This document shows, in pieces, positions 15,526 to 23,400 of a stretch of 29,522 nt of DNA (the first letter of the stretch is position 1; every line of letters begins with the position of its first letter). Source of the DNA: an uncultured Lachnospiraceae bacterium (GTDB taxonomy: Bacteria > Bacillota_A > Clostridia > Lachnospirales > Lachnospiraceae). The notes below the pieces were generated by a model that saw only the letters and a program-made list of their open reading frames with translations, ran no database searches and was not told where the DNA came from. Location of the stretch: positions 1 through 29,522 of the forward strand of contig USDU01000005.1 in the NCBI GenBank assembly GCA_900553635.1, given 5' to 3'. The translations under genes and the position numbers were made by a program.

Positions 15526-16482
15526 ATGTTCCGCGGAATGGAATACGTCCATGCAGTCTACCAGGAAAAAAGTATCTCCCGGGCGGCGGAGCGCCTGTGT
15601 ATTTCCCAGCCGTCCTTAAGCGCCAATATTAAGCGGATTGAGGGAAAGGTGGGGTATCCGCTCTTTGACCGGAGCACCAAGCCTCTGTCCCTGACGGAGT
15701 GCGGGGAAAAATATATTCAGTCTATAGAGAAGATCATGGCAGTGGAAAATGAATTTGCCGATTATGTTAATGACTGGGGCGACCTGAAGACCGGCAGCCT
15801 GGTCCTGGGCGGCAGCAGCCTCTTCGCGTCCTGGGTATTGCCCGGCCTCATCGGCCGCTTCTCCGCCCGCTACCCGAAGGTACACGTGGAGCTGGTGGAA
15901 GAGAGCACCGCAGAGCTGGCCCGCCTCCTGCAGCAGGGCCGCATCGACATGATGCTGGACAACTGTAAGCTGGATCCGAAGCTCTTCGACCATGCCGTCT
16001 ACCGGGAAGAGACCCTGTTCCTGGCCGTTCCTTACAAGTTTCCGGCCATCCGGGAAGCCAGCCCCTACATCGTCTCCCGGGAAATGATCGTGACCGGCGG
16101 CTGGAAGGACGAGTCCGTGAAGCCCGTCCCCCTGGAGCTCTTTGCCCGGGAGCCCTTCGTCATGCTGAAGCCCGAAAACGATACCCGCAAGCGAGCCGTA
16201 GAAATCCTCCAGACTGTCGGCATCACGCCTGACATTTCTCTGGAGCTGGACCAGCAGCTCACATCCTACCATGTCGTCTGCTCCGGCCTCGGCGTCGCCT
16301 TCGTAAGCGACACTTTGATCCGCGAAGTTCCCGCCCGCCCCGATGTGGTCTACTTCAAACTCCCTGCCGGCCGCCGCAGCAGAAGCTTACGCTTCTACTG
16401 GAAAGCCGGAAGATATCGGACGCGAGCCATGCAAGAATTCTTGAAACTAACAACCACCACCCCTACCCACCCCCAAAATTAA
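15526..16482 (+). CDS. LysR-family transcriptional regulator
   Basis: This 318-residue protein has the LysR winged helix-turn-helix at residues 1-62 (EKSISRAAERLCISQPSLSA, then IKRIEGKVGYPLFDRS). An effector-binding domain with two periplasmic-binding-protein-like lobes spans about 90-300. AGGAGG at 15512-15517 supports the ATG. It diverges from aspA across about 260 bp containing several dyads, so control of aspA is likely; the inducer is unknown. The region after about 15780 is clearly richer in G+C and C-ending codons than the DNA-binding part and the neighbouring genes. The tail TTTTPTHPQN is low complexity. Confidence 0.93.
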   Translation: MFRGMEYVHAVYQEKSISRAAERLCISQPSLSANIKRIEGKVGYPLFDRSTKPLSLTECGEKYIQSIEKIMAVENEFADYVNDWGDLKTGSLVLGGSSLFASWVLPGLIGRFSARYPKVHVELVEESTAELARLLQQGRIDMMLDNCKLDPKLFDHAVYREETLFLAVPYKFPAIREASPYIVSREMIVTGGWKDESVKPVPLELFAREPFVMLKPENDTRKRAVEILQTVGITPDISLELDQQLTSYHVVCSGLGVAFVSDTLIREVPARPDVVYFKLPAGRRSRSLRFYWKAGRYRTRAMQEFLKLTTTTPTHPQN

Positions 16483-16507
16483 AACGGGAGGGCTGTGCCC
16501 TCCCGTT
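16483..16507 (-). terminator. Terminator shared by pncB and the converging LysR gene
   Basis: AACGGGAGGGC (16483-16493) pairs perfectly with GCCCTCCCGTT (16497-16507) around a 3-base loop. On the reverse strand it continues into TTAATTTTGG, so it mainly serves pncB. It begins directly after the LysR stop. Confidence 0.8.
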
Positions 16508-16522
16508 GTCGTCCGTTATATA

Positions 16523-17977
16523 CTACTTACCCTGGCTCATCTGATCCAGCAGCCCCGTCTTAATCCGAAACAGCTTATCCGACAGATCCACATAAACCTG
16601 ATGCGGATTGGTAAGTCTTCTTGTCTCATCCCAGAGCGTCTCCTGCTCCTTCTTACAGTAATCCCGGATTTCCATAACGCTCGGAGAAGTGTACACACAC
16701 TCGCCCTTCAGGAACACCGGAACCAGCAGCTCCCGTACATGGTAGGTGCCGCCTTTTAAGGTGGTCTTCTTCCAGGTTTCTATGGAATCGAAGATCAGCA
16801 GATCCTTGTCCGCGTCATAAGACTCATCAGCCAGCGCAATCAGATCCGCGCGAATCTTGCCGGTCTCATTGTCATAGAGACGGAACACCGTCTTATTGCC
16901 CGGATTCGTAATCTTCTCAGAATTTTCGGAAAGCTTAATCTTCGGAATAAACTCTCCATTTTCATCCTGTACAGCCGCCAGCTTGTATACGCCGCCGAAA
17001 GCCGGGCAGTCGCTGGAGGTAATCATATTGGTGCCGACACCCCAGGAGGTGATGGCCGCGCCCTGATCCTTCAGGCTGTTGATCAGGTACTCATCCAGAT
17101 CGCTGGAAGCGGAAATAACCGCATCCGGGAAACCGGCCTCGTCCAGCATCTTGCGGGCTTTCTTGGACATATAAGCCAGGTCACCGCTGTCCAGACGGAT
17201 ACCGTAGAAGGTAAGCGGAATACCGGCTTCGCGCATCTCTGTAAATACGCGGATAGCGTTGGGGACGCCGGATTTTAGAGTGTCGTAGGTATCCACCAGA
17301 AGAATGCAGGCATCCGGATACAGCTCGGAATACTTCTTAAAAGCAGTATACTCATCCGGGAAGCTCATAATCCAGCTGTGCGCGTGGGTACCCTTAACCG
17401 GCACGTCGAAAAGCTGTCCGGTCAGCACATTGGAGGTGCCGATACAGCCGCCGATCATGGCAGCGCGGGCTCCGTAGATACCGGCGTCCGGACCCTGTGC
17501 TCTGCGAAGACCAAACTCCATGATACCGTCGCCCTTAGCCGCGTATACGACCCGGGCGCACTTGGTAGCAATCAGGCTCTGGTGGTTGATGATATTCAGA
17601 ATAGCAGTCTCCACTAACTGTGCTTCCATAATCGGGGCGATAACCTTTACCAGCGGCTCACGCGGAAATACAACCGTTCCCTCGGGAATCGCGTAGATAT
17701 CGCCGGAGAAATGGAAATTGCTCAGATAATCCAGAAAATCCTCATCAAAAAGCTTCAGGCTTCTCAGATAGACAATATCATCCTTATCAAAGGTCAGATT
17801 CTTAATGTAATCAATAACCTGGTCAAGACCAGCCGCAATGGCAAATCCGTTTCCGGAGGGATTTTTCCGGTAAAAGGCATCGAAAATAACCGTTTCATTG
17901 GTGTGATTCTTGAAATATCCCTGCATCATGGTCAGCTCATAGAGGTCGGTCAGCAGAGTCAGTTTCATCGTACTCAT
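16523..17977 (-). CDS. pncB: Nicotinate phosphoribosyltransferase
   Basis: This 484-residue cytoplasmic enzyme joins nicotinate to PRPP, with ATP hydrolysis, to give nicotinate mononucleotide in the NAD salvage (Preiss-Handler) route. It is full length for the long bacterial form. Recognisable stretches are LLTDLYELTMMQGYF at the N-terminus, EFGLRRAQGPDAG, GTHAHSWIMSF with His200 aligning with the phosphorylated histidine of the family, and GIRLDSGDLAYMS. AAGGAG about 12 bp upstream supports the ATG at 17977. It is transcribed alone from a promoter about 85 bp upstream. A 32-bp dyad lies between promoter and gene and suggests repression, perhaps by a NiaR-like niacin sensor. Confidence 0.96.
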   Translation of the reverse strand: MSTMKLTLLTDLYELTMMQGYFKNHTNETVIFDAFYRKNPSGNGFAIAAGLDQVIDYIKNLTFDKDDIVYLRSLKLFDEDFLDYLSNFHFSGDIYAIPEGTVVFPREPLVKVIAPIMEAQLVETAILNIINHQSLIATKCARVVYAAKGDGIMEFGLRRAQGPDAGIYGARAAMIGGCIGTSNVLTGQLFDVPVKGTHAHSWIMSFPDEYTAFKKYSELYPDACILLVDTYDTLKSGVPNAIRVFTEMREAGIPLTFYGIRLDSGDLAYMSKKARKMLDEAGFPDAVISASSDLDEYLINSLKDQGAAITSWGVGTNMITSSDCPAFGGVYKLAAVQDENGEFIPKIKLSENSEKITNPGNKTVFRLYDNETGKIRADLIALADESYDADKDLLIFDSIETWKKTTLKGGTYHVRELLVPVFLKGECVYTSPSVMEIRDYCKKEQETLWDETRRLTNPHQVYVDLSDKLFRIKTGLLDQMSQGK

Positions 17978-18015
17978 AATAAGTTTGCGCTCCTTCGCAG
18001 TTCCGGACAGCGCCG

Positions 18016-18047
18016 TTTAATGAACGGACAACTGTCTTGTCATTAAA
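18016..18047. promoter_or_regulatory. 32-bp dyad operator candidate in the pncB leader
   Basis: TTTAATG (18016-18022) and CATTAAA (18041-18047) share their centre with an inner GACA/TGTC pair (18027-18036). The dyad lies just after the predicted pncB start point, where a bound repressor would block transcription. NiaR control is a guess based on the gene's role. Confidence 0.55.
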
Positions 18048-18059
18048 TTAGATGTTATC

Positions 18060-18088
18060 AAGATAGCACATTTACAAAAAAATAACAA
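18060..18088 (-). promoter_or_regulatory. Promoter of pncB
   Basis: On the reverse strand TTGTTA (18083-18088) and TATCTT (18060-18065) are 17 bp apart, with TGC before the -10 (extended type). Predicted start near 18053. Confidence 0.6.
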
Positions 18089-18130
18089 GATCCACTTCCA
18101 TTTTTCGTAGAAATAATATATGATAGAGAG

Positions 18131-18172
18131 AATAGCATCAGAGAGCAGCGAAAGCTGCCTTCTGGTGCTATT
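18131..18172 (+). other. Long GAAA-capped hairpin at the 5' end of the exporter mRNA
   Basis: Bases 18131-18149 and 18154-18172 form a 19-bp stem with two G-U pairs and one A-C mismatch, closed by a GAAA tetraloop. TATGAT at 18119-18124 is a possible -10, with only a weak -35 (TTCCAT, 18096-18101), so the hairpin would begin at about +1. No T tract follows, so it is not an ordinary terminator. Confidence 0.55.
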
Positions 18173-18231
18173 GCTGTATATGGAGAGTTAGTGATCGGCA
18201 ACAGCCGTTCGAAAAATGGGGGCAATGAAAT

Positions 18232-19410
18232 ATGACTGAATTACTGGTAAAAACATTTGTAAAAGATTATCAAAATACAGAGGAAGCGAAGGTTCGGACG
18301 GCCTACGGTGTGCTGGCCAGTCTGGTTGGCATCGTCTGCAACCTGCTTCTGTTTGGGGGAAAGCTGGCTGTGGGACTGGTGCTTCACAGTGTGTCCGTTA
18401 TGGCGGACGCCTTCAATAACCTGTCCGACGCTGCTTCATCCGTCATCGGTTTCATCGGTGTAAAAATGGCAGAGAAGCCTGCGGATGAGGAGCATCCATT
18501 CGGCCATGGCCGCATCGAATATATTGCGGCGCTGATTGTATCATTTTTGGTCATTGAGGTAGGCTTTACTTTCTTCAAAAACGCCATTGCGAAAATCCGG
18601 ACGCCGGAGGAATTAAGCTTCAATCGGATTTCCATGGGCATTCTGCTGGCGTCCGTGGCTGTGAAGCTTTGGCTCAGCTTTTTTAATAAGAAGCTGGGGA
18701 AACGGATCAACTCCACTGTGATGCAGGCGACAGCCACAGACGCGTTGGGGGATGTGGTGACAACGCTGGCGACGATGGGTTCGATCCTTTTCTTTTATTT
18801 TACAAAGATTAATATCGATGGTTATGTGGGCCTGGCGGTATCCCTGCTTGTCATGTGGGCCGGCGTCGGTATTGCGAAGGATACGCTGGAGCCGCTGATT
18901 GGCCAGTCGGTGGATCCAAAGCTGTACCGGGAGATTTCAGAATTTGTGGAAAGCTATGACGGCATTCTGGGCAGCCATGATCTGATTGTACACAATTATG
19001 GTCCGACGAAAAGTCTGGCATCCATCCATGCGGAGGTACCGAACAATGTGGATATCGAGACATCCCATGAGATCATTGACCGGATCGAGCGGGACGCGGC
19101 AAAGAAGCTGGGAATCTTTCTGGTGATTCATATGGATCCGGTGGAAACTGCGGACGCGCAGGTGGCAGAAGTGAAGGCAGAGGTGCAGGAAGTGCTTCAT
19201 CAGATGGATGAACGTCTGAGCCTGCATGATTTTCGTATGGTGGATGGAGAAAAGTGGATTAATCTGATCTTTGACGTGGTTGTCCCTTTTTCCTATGGGG
19301 AAAATGATCGGCCAAAGCTTCGGGAAGCTATCGAAGAAGAAGTGAGATCCCTGGACGAACGCTACCATTGCGTCATTACATTTGACAGTGGTTTCGTGGC
19401 GGAGGAATAG
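18232..19410 (+). CDS. Cation diffusion facilitator exporter, probably manganese type
   Basis: This 392-residue membrane protein exports a divalent metal in exchange for protons. Six membrane segments occupy about residues 25-230, and a cytoplasmic domain completes the protein. The TM2 metal site reads NNLSD (Asn62, Asp66) and the TM5 site DALGD (Asp170, Asp174). The DxxxD form in TM5, instead of HxxxD, is characteristic of the manganese subgroup (MntE and MneP relatives), so Mn2+ efflux is inferred over Zn2+. HPFGHGRIEY between TM2 and TM3 is a strong family mark. The C-terminal part (300-392) extends beyond the minimal family length. The ATG is at 18232; GGGGGC about 8 bp upstream is only a modest ribosome site. 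Confidence 0.92.
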   Translation: MTELLVKTFVKDYQNTEEAKVRTAYGVLASLVGIVCNLLLFGGKLAVGLVLHSVSVMADAFNNLSDAASSVIGFIGVKMAEKPADEEHPFGHGRIEYIAALIVSFLVIEVGFTFFKNAIAKIRTPEELSFNRISMGILLASVAVKLWLSFFNKKLGKRINSTVMQATATDALGDVVTTLATMGSILFFYFTKINIDGYVGLAVSLLVMWAGVGIAKDTLEPLIGQSVDPKLYREISEFVESYDGILGSHDLIVHNYGPTKSLASIHAEVPNNVDIETSHEIIDRIERDAAKKLGIFLVIHMDPVETADAQVAEVKAEVQEVLHQMDERLSLHDFRMVDGEKWINLIFDVVVPFSYGENDRPKLREAIEEEVRSLDERYHCVITFDSGFVAEE

Positions 19411-19422
19411 TCCATCCGCCAC
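19396..19422 (+). terminator. Weak hairpin over the stop codon of the exporter gene
   Basis: GTGGCGGA (19396-19403) pairs with TCCGCCAC (19415-19422) around the stop codon. No T tract follows directly, so termination here is uncertain. The next 100 bases up to the tRNA hold only the tRNA promoter. Confidence 0.3.
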
Positions 19423-19480
19423 CCGATTTCCGGCGTTCCGCAAAAGGCCGAAAAAAAATCGAAAAAAATGGAAAAAGTGC

Positions 19481-19509
19481 TTGCATTCTATAAAATACTA
19501 TGGTATTAT
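19481..19509 (+). promoter_or_regulatory. Promoter of tRNA-Gln
   Basis: TTGCAT (19481-19486), 17 bp and TATTAT (19504-19509) predict a start near 19516, about 14 bases before the mature tRNA 5' end. Confidence 0.7.
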
Positions 19510-19529
19510 AACATTCGTCGCTAAGACAT

Positions 19530-19601
19530 AGGGCTATCGCCAAACGGTAAGGCAACGGACTCTGACTCCGTCATTTCAAGGTTCGAATCCTTGTAGCCCT
19601 G
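19530..19601 (+). tRNA. tRNA-Gln (anticodon CTG)
   Basis: The acceptor arms AGGGCTA (19530-19536) and TAGCCCT (19594-19600) pair fully. The D arm has CGCC/GGC(A). The anticodon stem ACGGA/TCCGT encloses CTCTGAC, giving anticodon CTG, which reads the CAG glutamine codon. The T arm is CAAGG/CCTTG around TTCGAAT. CCA is not encoded. The gene is intact and I see no flanking attachment-site repeat. Confidence 0.95.
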
Positions 19602-19606
19602 GTAAG

Positions 19607-19634
19607 AGGAATCTCTTATGAGATTCCTTTTTTT
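19607..19634 (+). terminator. Terminator after tRNA-Gln
   Basis: AGGAATCTC (19607-19615) pairs with GAGATTCCT (19620-19628) across TTAT, and seven Ts follow. A textbook intrinsic terminator. Confidence 0.9.
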
Positions 19635-19647
19635 GTGTTTGAGAACA

Positions 19648-19676
19648 TTGCGATATAAAAAAAGCTATGATAAAAT
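19648..19676 (+). promoter_or_regulatory. Candidate promoter of the TetR gene
   Basis: TTGCGA (19648-19653), 17 bp and TAAAAT (19671-19676). The -35 is weak (four of six). Confidence 0.4.
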
Positions 19677-19731
19677 GAAAATCTGAAGTATATCATCAGT
19701 CCATTATTTTATATAAAGGCGGAAGAAAGCT

Positions 19732-20331
19732 TTGCGTACGGTAAACGAAGAGGCCCGGCGGGCGAGAAAAATAGAATTGATGGAAAAGGCCTACGACTGT
19801 TATGCGGAAAATGGCCTGACGGGTGTGGGAATCAAAGCAGTAGCGGAGGCCTGCGGATGTAATTCCGCTACGCTGTATCAGTATTTTGAGAATCTGGACG
19901 ATTTGATTATCCAGTCTACGGGGTACTGCATGGCGAAGGTAGAGGATGACTTCATGGCGAAAGCGCCCACCGATCCGGTGGAGCTGATGCATTTCATCGA
20001 TGAGATTCCCTACTGGACAGCAAAAAAGCACGGGAAGAAATACCGGCTGATGTACCAGGTCTACACGCATCCGAAGTATATCGAACACGGCAAGCAGTTC
20101 TTCAAAGGAGTAAGCAGGCGTTATATGGAGTATGCCATGAGCCTGGAGGCGAAGCTTGGGATTCCCTGCGAGGTGCTGACGCCGCTGATCTTTATTCTGA
20201 TCCGCGCCAGCGTGCATTACGCAATGTTTGAAGATGAGTATTATCTGAAGAGCCAGCTGGAGGTGCTGAAGCAGAGCATCGTAATGTTTATGGAAAAATA
20301 TAAAGCAAAAGTGGAGAAAAAAGCAGAATAG
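19732..20331 (+). CDS. TetR-family transcriptional regulator
   Basis: This 199-residue protein carries a TetR helix-turn-helix at about residues 14-58 (MEKAYDCYAENGLTGVGIKA, then CGCNSATLYQYFENLDDLI). A helical ligand-binding and dimerisation region follows. The start is TTG at 19732, with AAGGCGGA about 9 bp upstream; no ATG lies near the family N-terminus. It has no adjacent target gene on the other strand, and the gene downstream is a surface protein with its own ribosome site, so its regulon cannot be told. A terminator follows it. Confidence 0.9.
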   Translation: MRTVNEEARRARKIELMEKAYDCYAENGLTGVGIKAVAEACGCNSATLYQYFENLDDLIIQSTGYCMAKVEDDFMAKAPTDPVELMHFIDEIPYWTAKKHGKKYRLMYQVYTHPKYIEHGKQFFKGVSRRYMEYAMSLEAKLGIPCEVLTPLIFILIRASVHYAMFEDEYYLKSQLEVLKQSIVMFMEKYKAKVEKKAE

Positions 20332-20353
20332 AGAATCACATGGTGGATAAGTG

Positions 20354-20387
20354 GTGTCTGGCCGTCAGGTCAGGCACTATTTTTTTC
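20354..20387 (+). terminator. Terminator after the TetR gene
   Basis: GTGTCTGGCC (20354-20363) pairs with GGTCAGGCAC (20368-20377), using two G-U pairs, followed by a run of Ts. TATAAT at 20435-20440 may be the -10 of the next gene, but no matching -35 is clear. Confidence 0.8.
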
Positions 20388-20477
20388 TATCCTTTTATAG
20401 ATATGCTTGTATATGGAGCTATATTATGATATTGTATAATCAAACGATTAATTAATAAAAAGACCGGAGGAAAAGTG

Positions 20478-23400
20478 ATGAAGAAACGATTTTTGAGCAT
20501 TCTGCTTACACTGTGCATGGTTTTATCCCTTGTTCCCATGACGGTATTTGCGGAGGCGAACGACGAGGTCAAGATCATTAGCGAGGAAAACAATGGGGAC
20601 ACGCCAGTGTGTATCTGTGAGACAGCCTGCGCAGCAGAGAGCATGAATGCAGACTGTCCGGTCTGCGGCGCGGAGGGTGCCGTGGCAGAGAGCTGCGGGA
20701 AATATGGCGTAGAAGAATCGCAGGAAGAGCAGAAGGTGGAGCAAAAAGAGGAACAGAAAGCAGAAAAGCCACAGGAAGAAAAGCCACAGGAAGAAAAAAA
20801 GGAAGAGCAAAAAGAAGAAGGCGCTGCCGGGGAGAAGAAATCAGGGAATGCAGTGACTTTGCAGGCAGCGGAGGGCGAGGAGGCGCTCAAGCCGGTGGTA
20901 AATGCGGAGCATATGCATTGTATCTGCGGTGGAGATACAGAGGCGGGCGATCACACAAGCCACAGCAATGTAACATTTACTCCTTGGAACGGTACAGATG
21001 CTATTACCTATACAAATGGGGAAGCGTATGTATATTTGACGAATGATGTCAAGATCAGTTCTAATCTGGATGTGAAGGACGGGAATACACTGTATCTGTG
21101 TCTCAATGGAAAAACGTATGCCAGCAACGGAGAAAAGAAGATTACAGTGAGAAATGGACGTCTCGTGCTTTGCGACTGCGACCCGGACAGCAGTGGAGTG
21201 ATTCAGGGCGCAAATACAGATGTATGGGGCGGCGGATGTATCTATATTTATAATAGTACACTGGATATTTTTGGTGGAAAGCTCACTGGCGGAAACGTGA
21301 ACAGAGAGAATGGCGGTGGCGGCGCCATTGCCCTGGATGATTCGCAGTGTGTTTTGAATTTGTATGGCGGTGAAATCTCCGGAAATAATGGATATAAACA
21401 GGGCGGAGCAATTCTGCTGAATAATAAGGATGGCAAGAGCGGTAAAGTAAATCTGTATGGCGGTACCATCCGTAATAACAGTGCGGAATCCGGCGGTGCT
21501 ATCTGTGTAAGAGGTGCCGGTACGGTGAATTTCTGCGGAGGTACTGTCAGCGAAAATATAGCAACAAATTCCGGCGGGGTCCTGTACATGGAGGGCGAAG
21601 GTACGGTTACACTTTCCGGTTCCAATATCCAGAAGAACAGTGCTGACAGGGGCGGAGCCATCTATATGAACCAAAGCGGTAAAGTAGAATTGACAGGTGG
21701 TACGATAAATGAAAATAAAGCAAACATAGATGGCGGAGCTGTTTACATAAAAGATGGTACGGTTACGCTTTCAGGAGCCACTGTCAGTAAGAATGAAGCC
21801 AAGTGGGGCGCGGCTGTTTACGTAAATGATGGAGGCAGTGCTGTATTATCCGGTGGAGCTATCAGCGAGAACAAGGCAAGCGAGCAGGGCGGAGCAGCCT
21901 TTCTGCGTAACGGCGGCAATATAACCCTGTCCGGAACCGAGGTTACAGGAAATAAAGCCTATAAAGGCGGAGCCATCTATGCAAATCAGGGCGGTATGAT
22001 AGAGCTGTCCGGCAGTACTGTGAAGGACAATCAGGCAGATTGGGACGGAGGCGGTATCTATCTGACCGAAAACACCACAGTGAATTTCAACAGTGGAACC
22101 GTTACTGGAAATCGCGCCAGATGGGGCGGTGGCTTCTACCTGTTTGGTGGCGGAACCCTGAACCTGAGCGGTGGCAACCTTACCGGAAATATTGCGGAAA
22201 ATGAAACGGATGATGGAAGGATCAGTGCTGGCGGTGGTGTCTATAGCGACAATGGTAATATTACGCTCTCCGGCACAGCCGTTACCGGAAATAAAGCCGA
22301 CTGGGGCGGCGGATTCCATATTACATCAGGTACGAAGCTTACGATAGCAGGCGGCAGCATTTCCGTAAACCAGGCCAGTCTGGGCAGCGGAGCATATCTG
22401 GATTCAGCCGGAACCATCATAGCAGCCGGAAGTACGGTGGAGGATACCATTTACAATGAAGGAAGGATAGAACCGAAGGCGGAAAGCACAGCCGAGACTG
22501 ATTTCCGGGGCGAAGTAACAAACAGCGGCACCATTTCCGGCGGGGCTTTCAGCGGTGCGGTAATAAATAGCGGCACCATTTCCGGCGGCACCTTCAGCAA
22601 TACCGTAACAAATAAAAGCACCATTGAAAATGGTACTTTTAACGGTAAGGTAATCTGCGCGGGAAGCGCCGCAGACGGTAATGCGAGCGGCCCGTTGAGC
22701 GGTGGCACGATCAAAGGCGGTACCTATGCGCAGCCCATAGAGATGAAAGCCGGTACCGTTTATACGGACGAGAAGCTGGCAGTAGTGGACGGCTCCCATC
22801 TGTTGACCTATATGCTGGATGGCGCAGTCTACCTGCGTCAGGTACTGGATGATACCGTATGGCCGACGCAGAAAACTGCTCCGAAAAAGACAGATGCCTA
22901 TTTTGAAGGCTGGTATTACGCAGACGGCACACGCCTGGCCTATCGTAATGCTATTTTCGAGGATGGTACTGTAACGGCGCGGTATAACAGCAGTTATGAC
23001 GGTACAGAAGAGCATCCTGTCCCAATCAGTTCTGTAGAAGAGCTGTATCTGTTTTGGGAAAATGTGAATCAATATGGGGAAATCGGTCTCTGCGCGAAGC
23101 TGATAAATGATATCGTACTCAATGAGGGAACCTTCGATGCGGACGGTAATTATTCCGATGGGACAGCGGTAGAGTGGACGCCAATCGGAACTTATGAAGC
23201 GCCCTACACAGGTACATTTGATGGTGCCGGTCATACAATTCGGGGATTGTATACCAATAGTAGTGATGACTATCAGGGTCTTTTCGCAAAGCTGGAGAAT
23301 GCCACAGTGAAAGCTCTGACCGTAACAGGATATATAGAAGGGTATGATTATGTCGGCGCCATCGCGGGAGAAGCGATAGGTACCACCAGTATTTCAAGCT

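Noticed and set aside
19530..19601. tRNA-Gln as an integration site of a mobile element
   Set aside because: No integrase gene and no repeat of the tRNA 3' end were seen nearby.
20523..20890. Cys/Ser/Phe-rich reverse open frames
   Set aside because: Shadows of the Glu/Lys-rich low-complexity segment of the surface protein.
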